Shown: piece by piece, positions 6,243 to 11,201 of the stretch
Numbering within the stretch: position 1 is the first letter of the stretch
How the letters are laid out: every line of letters starts with the position of its first letter
NCBI GenBank assembly: GCA_900556015.1
Contig: USNH01000008.1
Location: forward strand, 1-11,201
Length of the DNA: 11,201 nt
Direction of reading: 5' to 3'
DNA from: an uncultured Eubacteriales bacterium
GTDB taxonomy: Bacteria > Bacillota_A > Clostridia > Oscillospirales > Oscillospiraceae
Made by a program: the position numbers and the translations under genes
Notes under the pieces: generated by a model
Databases searched by the model: none
What the model was told of the DNA's origin: nothing
The model's input: only the letters and a program-made list of their open reading frames with translations

Positions 6243-6712
6243 TGGAGCGTATCGCCAGCTTCACCGTGAACCACGACGTGCTGACGCCGGGTCTGTATCT
6301 AAGCCGCCGGGACGGCGATGTGGTCACGTTTGACCTCCGCTTTAAGAAGCCGAACACCGGCGATCTGCTCACCAACTCCGAGATGCACTCCGTGGAGCAC
6401 GTCATCGCCACGCTGCTCCGCAACTCCGCCTCCAAGGACGCGGTGGTCTATTTCGGCCCGATGGGCTGTCAGACCGGGTTTTATTTCCTCTTTGACGGCG
6501 GCAAACTGACCAACGCGCAGGCTGTCGCCCTGCTGCAGGAGGTTTTCGCGGCAGGCGCTGCCTTCGACGGCCCGATGCCCGGCAACAGCACAAGGGAATG
6601 CGGCAACTGCCGCAATCTGGATGTCGCCCTGGCCCGCCGCTGCTGCGGGTACTACGCGGCGCTTATCGCCGGCTGGAATGAGGCCAAATTGGCCTATCCC
6701 ACGGCGGAATGA
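6242..6712 (+). CDS. luxS: S-ribosylhomocysteine lyase (AI-2 synthesis)
   Basis: 156-aa metalloenzyme that splits S-ribosylhomocysteine into homocysteine and DPD, the precursor of autoinducer-2, directly after MtnN in the activated methyl cycle. Metal ligands are His49 and His53 in HSVEHVIATLLRN and Cys120 in RECGNC. The catalytic Glu52 sits between the His residues and catalytic Cys76 lies in GPMGCQTGFY. Ser6, His11 and Arg33 correspond to substrate-contacting residues of the B. subtilis enzyme. Two in-frame ATGs exist (6239 and 6242). The second was chosen because GGAGG (6230-6234) is then 7 nt away rather than 4, and it forms the TGATG overlap with the mtnN stop. Length is normal for LuxS. 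Whether AI-2 is used here as a signal or is only a by-product cannot be told, and no receptor gene is in the window. Confidence 0.96.
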   Translation: MERIASFTVNHDVLTPGLYLSRRDGDVVTFDLRFKKPNTGDLLTNSEMHSVEHVIATLLRNSASKDAVVYFGPMGCQTGFYFLFDGGKLTNAQAVALLQEVFAAGAAFDGPMPGNSTRECGNCRNLDVALARRCCGYYAALIAGWNEAKLAYPTAE

Positions 6713-6738
6713 CCCGATTTTACGGATTTTTTCTGAGA

Positions 6739-6779
6739 AACAGCGCCATTTCCTGTTGACAACGGGGGACGGCGCTGTT
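6739..6779. repeat. Inverted repeat around the rplU -35 box
   Basis: Arms AACAGCGCC (6739-6747) and GGCGCTGTT (6771-6779) are perfect 9-bp complements separated by 23 bp that include the -35 TTGACA. It could act as a weak end to the luxS transcript, since it is the only hairpin after luxS, but it has a long loop and no T-run. Alternatively it is an operator for the rplU promoter. No clear terminator follows luxS. Confidence 0.5.
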
Positions 6780-6784
6780 ATACT
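6756..6784 (+). promoter_or_regulatory. Promoter of the rplU-prp-rpmA operon
   Basis: Perfect -35 TTGACA (6756-6761), 17-bp spacer, TATACT (6779-6784), with a predicted start near 6791. This is a strong vegetative promoter, as expected for ribosomal protein genes, and lies about 45 bp after the luxS stop. Confidence 0.88.
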
Positions 6785-6790
6785 TGATAA

Positions 6791-6878
6791 GCCGCTTTGA
6801 ATGGGTCAGCAAGCTCCGGCTTTGCCGGACGCCCCCGACAGCGAGTCCGTAATAAAGGAAAGGCAGGTGCAACAACTT
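6791..6878 (+). promoter_or_regulatory. Structured rplU leader, candidate L21 autoregulatory leader
   Basis: About 88 untranslated nt lie between the predicted start and the rplU ATG. A hairpin TCCGGC-TTT-GCCGGA (6815-6829) is evident. Its 3' arm can instead pair as CGGAC (6826-6830) with GTCCG (6845-6849), so two helices are mutually exclusive. The AGGTG ribosome binding site (6865-6869) follows. Firmicutes rplU mRNAs are known to carry an autogenous L21 leader family. Membership here is inferred from position and size only, as I could not match the consensus. Confidence 0.5.
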
Positions 6879-7190
6879 ATGCAGGCTATTATCGTGACCG
6901 GAGGCAAGCAGTACAACGTCAGCGAGGGTGACACTTTGTTCATCGAGAAGCTGGACGTGAACGCCGGCGACGCCGTGGTTTTCGATCAGGTCCTCGCCAT
7001 CGTGGACGGTGAGAACACCAAGTTCGGCACTCCCGTGGTGGAGGGCGCGAAGGTGGACGCCACTGTCGTGAAGAACGGCAAGGGCAAGAAGATTCGTATC
7101 TTCAAGTATACGCCCAAGAAGGGCTACCGCAAACGGCAGGGTCATCGTCAGCCCTACACCAAGGTCGAGATCAACAAGATCACGTTCTGA
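6879..7190 (+). CDS. rplU: Large ribosomal subunit protein bL21
   Basis: 103-aa bL21, a 23S rRNA-binding protein of the 50S subunit. Recognisable features are [13 protein letters not shown] near the N-terminus (3-15), the [22 protein letters not shown] segment in the middle, and the basic C-terminal rRNA-binding stretch [31 protein letters not shown]. Length is typical. The start at 6879 was chosen over an in-frame ATG at 6801 because family members begin at MQAII or similar, AGGTG is 9 nt upstream, and 6801 lies in the structured leader. It is first in the conserved rplU-prp-rpmA order, with prp 10 nt downstream. Confidence 0.97.
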   Translation: MQAIIVTGGKQYNVSEGDTLFIEKLDVNAGDAVVFDQVLAIVDGENTKFGTPVVEGAKVDATVVKNGKGKKIRIFKYTPKKGYRKRQGHRQPYTKVEINKITF

Positions 7191-7200
7191 GGCACGGGAC

Positions 7201-7530
7201 ATGACCACCGTTACGTTCCTCACGGAGGAAACGCGCATCGTCGGGTTTGACGCCCGTGGACACAGCGGCTACGCGGAGGCGGGCGAGGACATCGTCTGCG
7301 CCGCCGTCACCAGCGCCGTGCGGTTGGTGGAGGCCACCGTCAACGACGTGATGGGCCTGTGCGCCGCCGTCAAGGTCAACCCGCAGGACGCGGCGATCTC
7401 GCTGCGGCTGCCCGGCGGACTGGAACAGACCGCCGAGAGCACCTGTCAGAATCTGCTGACGGGGCTGATGGTGTACCTGACGCAGCTCCACGACGAATAC
7501 CCCGACAACATCGAAGTCATGGAGGCGTAA
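7201..7530 (+). CDS. prp: Ribosomal-processing cysteine protease Prp (YsxB family)
   Basis: 109-aa cysteine protease that removes the N-terminal extension of ribosomal protein L27 in Firmicutes and relatives. The family motif GHSGYAEAGEDIVCAAVT contains catalytic His21 and Cys33, 12 residues apart as in S. aureus Prp (His22, Cys34). Its substrate is encoded next: RpmA carries the LQFFA|HKKG cleavage sequence. The gene starts 10 nt after the rplU stop. The ribosome binding site is weak (ACGGGAC directly upstream), which may keep the protease at a lower level than the ribosomal proteins around it. The stop codon TAA falls in the loop of a perfect hairpin (7521-7536). Older annotations call this family DUF464 or hypothetical. 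Confidence 0.94.
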   Translation: MTTVTFLTEETRIVGFDARGHSGYAEAGEDIVCAAVTSAVRLVEATVNDVMGLCAAVKVNPQDAAISLRLPGGLEQTAESTCQNLLTGLMVYLTQLHDEYPDNIEVMEA

Positions 7531-7536
7531 GCCTCC
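7521..7536 (+). other. GUAA-tetraloop hairpin over the prp stop codon
   Basis: GGAGGC (7521-7526), loop GTAA, GCCTCC (7531-7536). A 6-bp GC-only stem closes a GNRA-type tetraloop that contains the prp stop codon TAA (7528-7530). It is followed by TTCCCC rather than a T-run, so full termination is unlikely. It may stabilise an mRNA end, or act as a partial attenuator or processing site before rpmA. Confidence 0.55.
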
Positions 7537-7575
7537 TTCCCCTCGATCATCTTACAGAAAGGATGGTACTTGAAA

Positions 7576-7857
7576 ATGCTTAACATTTCTCTGCAGTTCT
7601 TCGCCCATAAAAAAGGTATGGGCTCCACGAAGAATGGCCGTGATTCCGAGTCCAAGCGTCTTGGCCCCAAGCGCGCCGACGGTCAGTTCGTCCTGGCGGG
7701 CAACATTCTGGTGCGCCAGCGCGGCACTCACATCCACCCCGGCACGAACGTGGGCAAGGGCACGGATGATACCCTGTTCGCCAAGGCTGACGGCGTCGTC
7801 CGCTTTGAGCGTCTGGGTAAGGACCGCAAGCAGGTCTCCGTCTACCCCGCGGAGTAA
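7576..7857 (+). CDS. rpmA: Large ribosomal subunit protein bL27 with Prp-cleaved extension
   Basis: 93-aa bL27, located near the peptidyl-transferase centre of the 50S subunit. The N-terminal extension [10 protein letters not shown] (1-10) precedes the mature start [23 protein letters not shown] is the Prp recognition sequence, with cleavage after Ala10. Untrimmed L27 is known to be harmful in S. aureus, which explains linkage to prp. The highly conserved KRADGQFV and the [22 protein letters not shown] stretch confirm identity. The ATG at 7576 was chosen because Firmicutes homologues begin ML and the GGATGG site is 9 nt upstream; an in-frame TTG at 7570 would add only two residues. A strong terminator follows directly, and no obg gene follows as it does in B. 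subtilis. Confidence 0.96.
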   Translation: MLNISLQFFAHKKGMGSTKNGRDSESKRLGPKRADGQFVLAGNILVRQRGTHIHPGTNVGKGTDDTLFAKADGVVRFERLGKDRKQVSVYPAE

Positions 7858-7869
7858 TTTTACAAGAGC

Positions 7870-7903
7870 AAAAGCGCCTGTCGCCGACAGGCGCTTTTCT
7901 TTT
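7870..7903 (+). terminator. Intrinsic terminator of rplU-prp-rpmA
   Basis: Arms AAAAGCGCCTGTC (7870-7882) and GACAGGCGCTTTT (7886-7898) with a 3-nt loop GCC, then CTTTT. The hairpin lies 12 nt after the rpmA stop, is very stable, and should end the ribosomal operon. Confidence 0.93.
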
Positions 7904-7962
7904 GCGCCCGCGGGCATATTCCCCGGCCGCTCCGCATGGAATAGAGGAGAGGTGATGCGAAG

Positions 7963-8568
7963 ATGGCAAGGAAGCCTGCGGTGCTGGTATACGGCGTGCA
8001 GGGAAGCTGCGAAAACTACTGCCGCGCATTGACTGCCGCCGGCATGACGTCCCTTCTCACCCTGGATACCGCCGCTCCGGCGGACGGCCTGCTCCTTCCC
8101 GGCGGTGGGGATATTTCCGGGGACACGCTGCCGGACGGGGAGCGGCGGCTTATCGAACGGTTCGTGTCGGCGGGCCGTCCCGTTTTGGGCATCTGCCGGG
8201 GGATGCAGGCGCTGAACGTGTTCTTCGGCGGCACGCTGTACGACCGCATATCCGGCCACCAAGCCCCCGGCGGCGACCTGCTGCACCCCACCTGCGCCGT
8301 GGGACTGCTGGCCGGTCTGCTCACCACGTCCCCCACCGTCACCAGCAACCACCACCAGGCCGTCCGCACGGTGGGCCGGGAGCTGGTGGTGTGTCAGTGG
8401 ACTGCGGACGGCGTGGCGGAGGGATTGTGCCACCCATCGCTGCCCATCGTAGGTGTGCAGTACCACCCGGAGCGACAGAGCTTCGGCCTGCTCCGCCCGG
8501 ATGCGGCGGATGGCGCGCCGCTGTTCCACTGGCTGCGTCAGGCGTGCCAAAAGCGGATGCGGAGGTAA
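7963..8568 (+). CDS. Class I glutamine-amidotransferase-like hydrolase (peptidase C26 family)
   Basis: 201-aa cytosolic protein with the C26 / gamma-glutamyl-GABA hydrolase fold. Visible motifs: LLLPGGGDI (43-51), the loop that forms the oxyanion hole in this family; nucleophile elbow GICRGMQALN (76-85) with Cys78; SNHHQAV (128-134); and GVQYHPE (164-170) giving His168 and Glu170, so the Cys-His-Glu triad is complete. It resembles PuuD-like enzymes that cleave gamma-glutamyl amides but is about 50 residues shorter than E. coli PuuD, mostly in the N-terminal half. The true substrate is uncertain. The ATG has AGAGGTG 8 nt upstream; an ATG at 7955 is out of frame. It stands between the rpmA terminator and the prfB promoter. 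No convincing own promoter is visible, so it may depend on readthrough. Confidence 0.83.
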   Translation: MARKPAVLVYGVQGSCENYCRALTAAGMTSLLTLDTAAPADGLLLPGGGDISGDTLPDGERRLIERFVSAGRPVLGICRGMQALNVFFGGTLYDRISGHQAPGGDLLHPTCAVGLLAGLLTTSPTVTSNHHQAVRTVGRELVVCQWTADGVAEGLCHPSLPIVGVQYHPERQSFGLLRPDAADGAPLFHWLRQACQKRMRR

Positions 8569-8574
8569 AATATC

Positions 8575-8602
8575 TTTACAAACGTCCGATTTTTGCTATA
8601 AT
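8575..8602 (+). promoter_or_regulatory. prfB promoter with extended -10
   Basis: TTTACA (8575-8580), 16-bp spacer, perfect TATAAT (8597-8602) preceded by TGC, an extended -10 (TGnTATAAT). Predicted start is near 8609. The -35 begins only 7 bp after the stop of the upstream hydrolase gene, with no terminator between, so prfB may also receive readthrough. Confidence 0.88.
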
Positions 8603-8642
8603 AGTAGGGCTAGAGAAATTTTCACACAAGGAGAACTGATAT

Positions 8643-9767
8643 ATGGCCGTTATTGAGTACGATGAATATAAGCAGAAACTGCTGGCCCTCGAGCCCACCC
8701 TGGGCGAGCTGGAGAAGGCGCTGGGCATCCCCAAGGCCCGGGAGGAGCTGGCCGAGCTGCAAAAGGAGACGGAGCAGGAGGGCTTCTGGAACGACCTGGA
8801 GCGCAGCCAGCAGGTGAGCCGCCAAGTCAAGCGCCTGGAGAACAAGATCAAGAAGCACGACAAGCTGGTGTCCGAATGGGAGGACACCCTGACCCTGTGC
8901 GAGATGGCCCAGGAGGAGGACGATCCCTCCCAGCTGGAGGACGTGTCCTCCGGCTACGAGACGCTGGAAAAGGAGATCAGTGAGCGCCGCCTGGCCGCCC
9001 TGCTCTCCGGCGAATACGACGGCAACAACGCCATTCTCACCTTCCACGCCGGCGCAGGCGGCACGGAAGCCCAGGACTGGACGGAGATGCTGTACCGTAT
9101 GTATACCCGCTGGGCCGAGCGCCACGGCTACACCTATCAGCTCATGGACTACGAGGCCGGCGACGAGGCGGGCATCAAGTCCGCCACCATCCTCATCGAG
9201 GGCGAGAACGCCTACGGCTACCTCAAGAGCGAGAACGGCGTCCACCGGCTCGTCCGCGTCAGCCCCTTTGACGCCAACGCCCGCCGTCAGACCAGCTTCG
9301 CCGCCCTGGAGGTCATGCCGGAGCTGGACGACGACAGCGAGATCGAGATCCGGCCCGAGGACATTGAGATGCAGGCCTGCCGTTCCTCCGGCGCAGGCGG
9401 CCAGCACATCAACAAGACCTCCTCCGCCGTCCGCCTGACCCACCTGCCCACCGGCATTGTGGTGTTCTGCCAAACGGAGCGCAGCCAGTTCCAGAACCGG
9501 GACAACGCCATGAAGATGCTGCGTGCCAAGCTGGCGGAGCTGAAGCTCCAGCAGCACGCGGAGAAGATCAGCGACCTGAAGGGCGTGCAGATGAAGATCG
9601 AGTGGGGCAGCCAGATCCGCTCCTACGTGTTCATGCCCTACACCCTGGCCAAGGACACCCGCACCGGCTACGAGATGGGCAACATCCAGGCGGTGATGGA
9701 CGGCGACATCGACGGCTTTATCAACGCCTACCTGACCGCCGCCGCCAACGGCGAGATCAAGAAATAA
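8643..9767 (+). CDS. prfB: Peptide chain release factor 2 without programmed frameshift
   Basis: 374-aa RF2, which ends translation at UGA and UAA. The codon-reading motif SPF is at 207-209 and the peptidyl-tRNA hydrolysis motif GGQ at 252-254 within RSSGAGGQHINKTSSAVR. WGSQIRSYV (321-329) and the coiled N-terminal domain (about 1-110) are as usual, and length is near the family norm. In most bacteria prfB has an in-frame UGA after about codon 25 and needs a +1 shift (CUU UGA C). Here the frame is open throughout: the corresponding place reads CTG GGC (Leu27-Gly28), with no stop or slippery site. The start is firm: AAGGAG lies 9 nt upstream, below an extended -10 promoter. Residue 248, two before GAGGQ, is Ser, at the position where E. 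coli K-12 has Thr246. Confidence 0.96.
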   Translation: MAVIEYDEYKQKLLALEPTLGELEKALGIPKAREELAELQKETEQEGFWNDLERSQQVSRQVKRLENKIKKHDKLVSEWEDTLTLCEMAQEEDDPSQLEDVSSGYETLEKEISERRLAALLSGEYDGNNAILTFHAGAGGTEAQDWTEMLYRMYTRWAERHGYTYQLMDYEAGDEAGIKSATILIEGENAYGYLKSENGVHRLVRVSPFDANARRQTSFAALEVMPELDDDSEIEIRPEDIEMQACRSSGAGGQHINKTSSAVRLTHLPTGIVVFCQTERSQFQNRDNAMKMLRAKLAELKLQQHAEKISDLKGVQMKIEWGSQIRSYVFMPYTLAKDTRTGYEMGNIQAVMDGDIDGFINAYLTAAANGEIKK

Positions 9768-9777
9768 AAGCAGTAAA

Positions 9778-9803
9778 GGGCACGGTTTGAACCGTGCCCT
9801 TTT
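9778..9803. terminator. Terminator between the convergent prfB and hotdog genes
   Basis: GGGCACGGT (9778-9786), loop TTGA, ACCGTGCCC (9791-9799), followed by TTTT on the plus strand. Flanking AGCAGTAAA and TTTTACTGCT extend the pairing imperfectly. It lies 10 nt after the prfB stop and 12 nt beyond the end of the convergent minus-strand gene, so it probably serves both. Confidence 0.9.
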
Positions 9804-9815
9804 ACTGCTTATTTG

Positions 9816-10244
9816 TCAGTCCTGCGGAAACCCTTCCTTCATGCGGAAGGTGTACGTGCCCTCGGCGCAGGTCGTGCCTGCCTCATCAGTGACCCAGGCC
9901 CGCATCACGGTGATGCTGCGGCCCATGCGGATGGCCTGGGCGTGGGAGTAAATCTTTGTTCCGGCGGCAGGGGCGAAGAAGCGCACCTCGCAGTCCACGG
10001 TGCGGCACATACTGCCCCGTGAGCAGGCGGCAGCACCGGCCACCTGATCCATCATGGTGGAGTACACGCCGCCGTGGACGATGCCCAGCGGGTTCAGGTG
10101 GGCGTCGGTCAGGTCGGCCTCGCCCTGGGCGCAGCCGTCACCCACCGAGGTGACGCGCAGGCCGTTGACGGCGGTGAATGTGCCGGGCCGGTTGGCCCGC
10201 TGCAAAAGCATTTCGTAAAGCTCAGTTTTTTCCTGTGGTGTCAT
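9816..10244 (-). CDS. PaaI-type hotdog-fold thioesterase
   Basis: 142-aa single hotdog-domain protein, likely hydrolysing an acyl-CoA thioester. The family signature NPLGIVHGGVYSTMMDQVAGAAA (51-73) holds Asn51, His57-Gly58-Gly59 and Asp66, the residues implicated in catalysis and oxyanion binding in PaaI-like enzymes. RTVDCEVRFFAPAAGTKIYSHA (81-102) is the usual central strand region. It would act in the cytosol as a dimer or tetramer. The substrate is not predictable: phenylacetyl-CoA or other aromatic acyl-CoA is possible by family name only. The ATG overlaps the sortase stop by 4 nt (ATGA), with AGAGGAG 8 nt upstream, so it is the second gene of a two-gene operon. Its pairing with a cell-surface sortase has no obvious metabolic logic. 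Confidence 0.87.
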   Translation of the reverse strand: MTPQEKTELYEMLLQRANRPGTFTAVNGLRVTSVGDGCAQGEADLTDAHLNPLGIVHGGVYSTMMDQVAGAAACSRGSMCRTVDCEVRFFAPAAGTKIYSHAQAIRMGRSITVMRAWVTDEAGTTCAEGTYTFRMKEGFPQD

Positions 10245-11047
10245 GAGGTCGACTCCTCTGCGGTGTTGTCGGTAAGGGGGATCATCTCACCCAGCACCAC
10301 GTAGCGGTAGTTGGCCGCCTCGTAGGAGCAGGTGCACAGCGTCATGATCTGGCCGGAGGGCACGCCCTTGCCGGAGTAGAATGTGGAATTGTTGATAAAG
10401 CGCTGGAGCTGGGAGGTGCTGAGGCTGGTGCTGAACACCTCGTGCTCACCGGGCACGATAATACCGGCGAACAGATCCACCCGGTAGTTGCCGTTGTTGG
10501 TGTAGACGTAGTAATAGGGATGGGCATCATAGTACCACTGCTGCTTATAGTTGGAGATGGAGGCGAACATCGAGCCGTCGGCCATGTGGTGGCCGTAGAG
10601 CACGTTGTTCTGCCCAGAGAAGTCGCTGGGCACGCGGGCGTCCAGGAAGATCGTGCCGTACTCGCTGTAATTACCGTACAGGTCGTGGTGCAGGTAGTAT
10701 TCGTTGTTGCCGTCGTAGGCGATGGGATAGCTGATGGGCGTGCCGGGGCTATACACGTAGCCGATGATGTCGTTATAGTGGGACTGCCACCAGGCCAGGT
10801 CGATGCCCACCGGGCCGTTGAGCCGGTCCAGCTCCTCCTGAAGCTGCTGGTGCAGGTCGTCCAGCAGCGCGGTGTCCGGCACGGCTGCGGCGGCCACGGC
10901 ATCCGCGGCGGCGGACAGCTGCTGAGCGGCGGCAGGGACGACGGTGGGCGCGGCGGTGCGGGGCTGGGGCGCGGCGGAGATGGTGGGCAGGTACAGCAGT
11001 GCGCCGGCGGCCAGGGCCGCCACGGCGGCGAGAATACGGTTTTTCAT
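10241..11047 (-). CDS. srtB: Class B sortase
   Basis: 268-aa membrane-anchored cysteine transpeptidase that attaches surface proteins to peptidoglycan, or possibly a pilin. Order: signal-anchor (4-24, Ala/Leu-rich), an Ala-rich spacer to about 60, then the sortase barrel. Catalytic residues: His153 in NVLYGHHMADGSMFASI, Cys240 in TLCTCSY and Arg248 in NYRYVVLG. The GHHMxxGSMF arrangement and the long segment between His and Cys point to class B. Cys238 is an additional cysteine two residues before the nucleophile, where I expect Ser or Val. The ATG at 11047 was chosen because it follows AGGGAG and directly precedes the signal-anchor; an in-frame TTG at 11086 would lie at the transcription start. 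No protein in the window has a recognisable sorting signal, so substrates are encoded elsewhere. Confidence 0.9.
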   Translation of the reverse strand: MKNRILAAVAALAAGALLYLPTISAAPQPRTAAPTVVPAAAQQLSAAADAVAAAAVPDTALLDDLHQQLQEELDRLNGPVGIDLAWWQSHYNDIIGYVYSPGTPISYPIAYDGNNEYYLHHDLYGNYSEYGTIFLDARVPSDFSGQNNVLYGHHMADGSMFASISNYKQQWYYDAHPYYYVYTNNGNYRVDLFAGIIVPGEHEVFSTSLSTSQLQRFINNSTFYSGKGVPSGQIMTLCTCSYEAANYRYVVLGEMIPLTDNTAEESTS

Positions 11048-11093
11048 ACGGGGTTCTCCCTCTCTGTCTCTATTTGGAAAACACAACGCTGTT

Positions 11094-11123
11094 ATTATAC
11101 GTGCATCTGCGGCCTGCCGTCAA
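11094..11123 (-). promoter_or_regulatory. Promoter of the sortase-hotdog operon
   Basis: On the minus strand, TTGACG (11123-11118) is followed after 18 bp by a perfect TATAAT (11099-11094), with a predicted start near 11087. This leaves about 40 nt of leader before the ATG at 11047. Confidence 0.82.
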
Positions 11124-11134
11124 GTTATTAAGCG

Positions 11135-11161
11135 AAAAAGAAACCGCCTTGCGGCGGTTTC
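11135..11161 (-). terminator. Terminator of an unseen minus-strand gene to the right
   Basis: Perfect 9-bp arms GAAACCGCC (11140-11148) and GGCGGTTTC (11153-11161) with a 4-nt loop. On the minus strand the hairpin is followed by TTTTT (11139-11135). It sits just upstream of the sortase promoter, insulating it from a gene beyond the right edge. Confidence 0.82.
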
Positions 11162-11182
11162 TCAGCGCGTCGATAAACCTAT

Positions 11183-11201
11183 CCTGTCATTCCGAGGAGC
11201 A
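11183..11201. repeat. Possible start of a dispersed intergenic repeat
   Basis: The last bases, TGTCATTCCGAGGAGCA, resemble the opening of intergenic repeats of the GTCATTCCGAG...GAATC type that I recall from several bacterial genomes. The element would continue past the edge. This rests on memory of a short motif only. Confidence 0.25.

Noticed and set aside
6470..6475. Gln after the catalytic Cys of LuxS (GCQTG) as an anomaly
   Set aside because: As I recall it, B. subtilis LuxS also has GCQTG; it is a normal variant.
7552..8550. Minus-strand open frame of 332 codons across rpmA and the hydrolase
   Set aside because: Antisense shadow crossing a terminator and two well-supported plus-strand genes; no domain visible.
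8622..9557. Minus-strand open frame of 311 codons under prfB
   Set aside because: Leu/Gly/Val-rich antisense shadow of a highly conserved gene; no ribosome binding site or motif.
11048..11086. Longer sortase start at TTG 11086
   Set aside because: It coincides with the predicted transcription start and would put charged residues before the signal-anchor. ATG 11047 has an AGGGAG site at good spacing.
1..11201. CRISPR arrays, tRNA/rRNA genes, transposases, phage genes
   Set aside because: Looked for and not seen: no regularly spaced direct repeats, no cloverleaf or rRNA segments, no mobile-element proteins in any frame.

Overview
The window looks like chromosomal DNA from a GC-rich gut-type Clostridia, most likely Oscillospiraceae (relatives of Oscillibacter, Flavonifractor or Lawsonibacter). 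This is inferred from the gene families: an rplU-prp-rpmA cluster whose L27 carries the LQFFA N-terminal extension found in Firmicutes and their relatives, TmcAL, a class B sortase, TTGACA/TATAAT promoters and strong AGGAGG-type ribosome binding sites. I see no CRISPR array, phage gene, insertion sequence, tRNA or rRNA, and no stretch over 300 bases without a gene.

Layout. (1) 1-4016, minus strand: a tightly overlapping operon of a MarR-type regulator and two ABC half-transporters. The second half-transporter runs off the left edge. The pair has one intact and one degenerate ATP site, the pattern of heterodimeric multidrug exporters. The marR promoter (TTGACA-17-TAATAT) sits inside an 11-bp inverted repeat, which suggests autorepression. 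(2) 4100-4275: a gene-free interval with a good plus-strand promoter (TTGACT-17-TATGAT) followed about 50 nt later by an intrinsic terminator. It is a candidate small RNA of about 80 nt, divergent from marR. (3) 4276-5454, minus: tmcAL, which makes ac4C34 in elongator tRNA-Met. (4) 5455-6712: a control region in which tmcAL and mtnN-luxS appear to have divergent promoters with their -35 boxes 1 nt apart inside one 11-bp palindrome. It is followed by mtnN and luxS, coupled through TGATG, which together recycle S-adenosylhomocysteine and produce the AI-2 precursor.

(5) 6713-7903, plus: promoter, an 88-nt structured leader, rplU (L21), prp (the protease that trims L27) and rpmA (L27 with its cleavable extension), closed by a strong terminator. 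(6) 7963-8568, plus: a compact class I glutamine-amidotransferase-like hydrolase. (7) 8575-9803, plus: prfB with its own extended -10 promoter and terminator. This prfB is a single open frame without the usual UGA frameshift. (8) 9816-11123, minus: a class B sortase overlapping by ATGA with a PaaI-type hotdog thioesterase. A terminator for an unseen minus-strand gene lies at the right edge.

Most of the content is housekeeping: translation, tRNA modification and the activated methyl cycle. The least explained elements are the candidate small RNA, the palindrome shared by the tmcAL and mtnN-luxS promoters, the rplU leader with two mutually exclusive helices, and the sortase-thioesterase coupling. 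I found no convincing wholly new multi-gene system.
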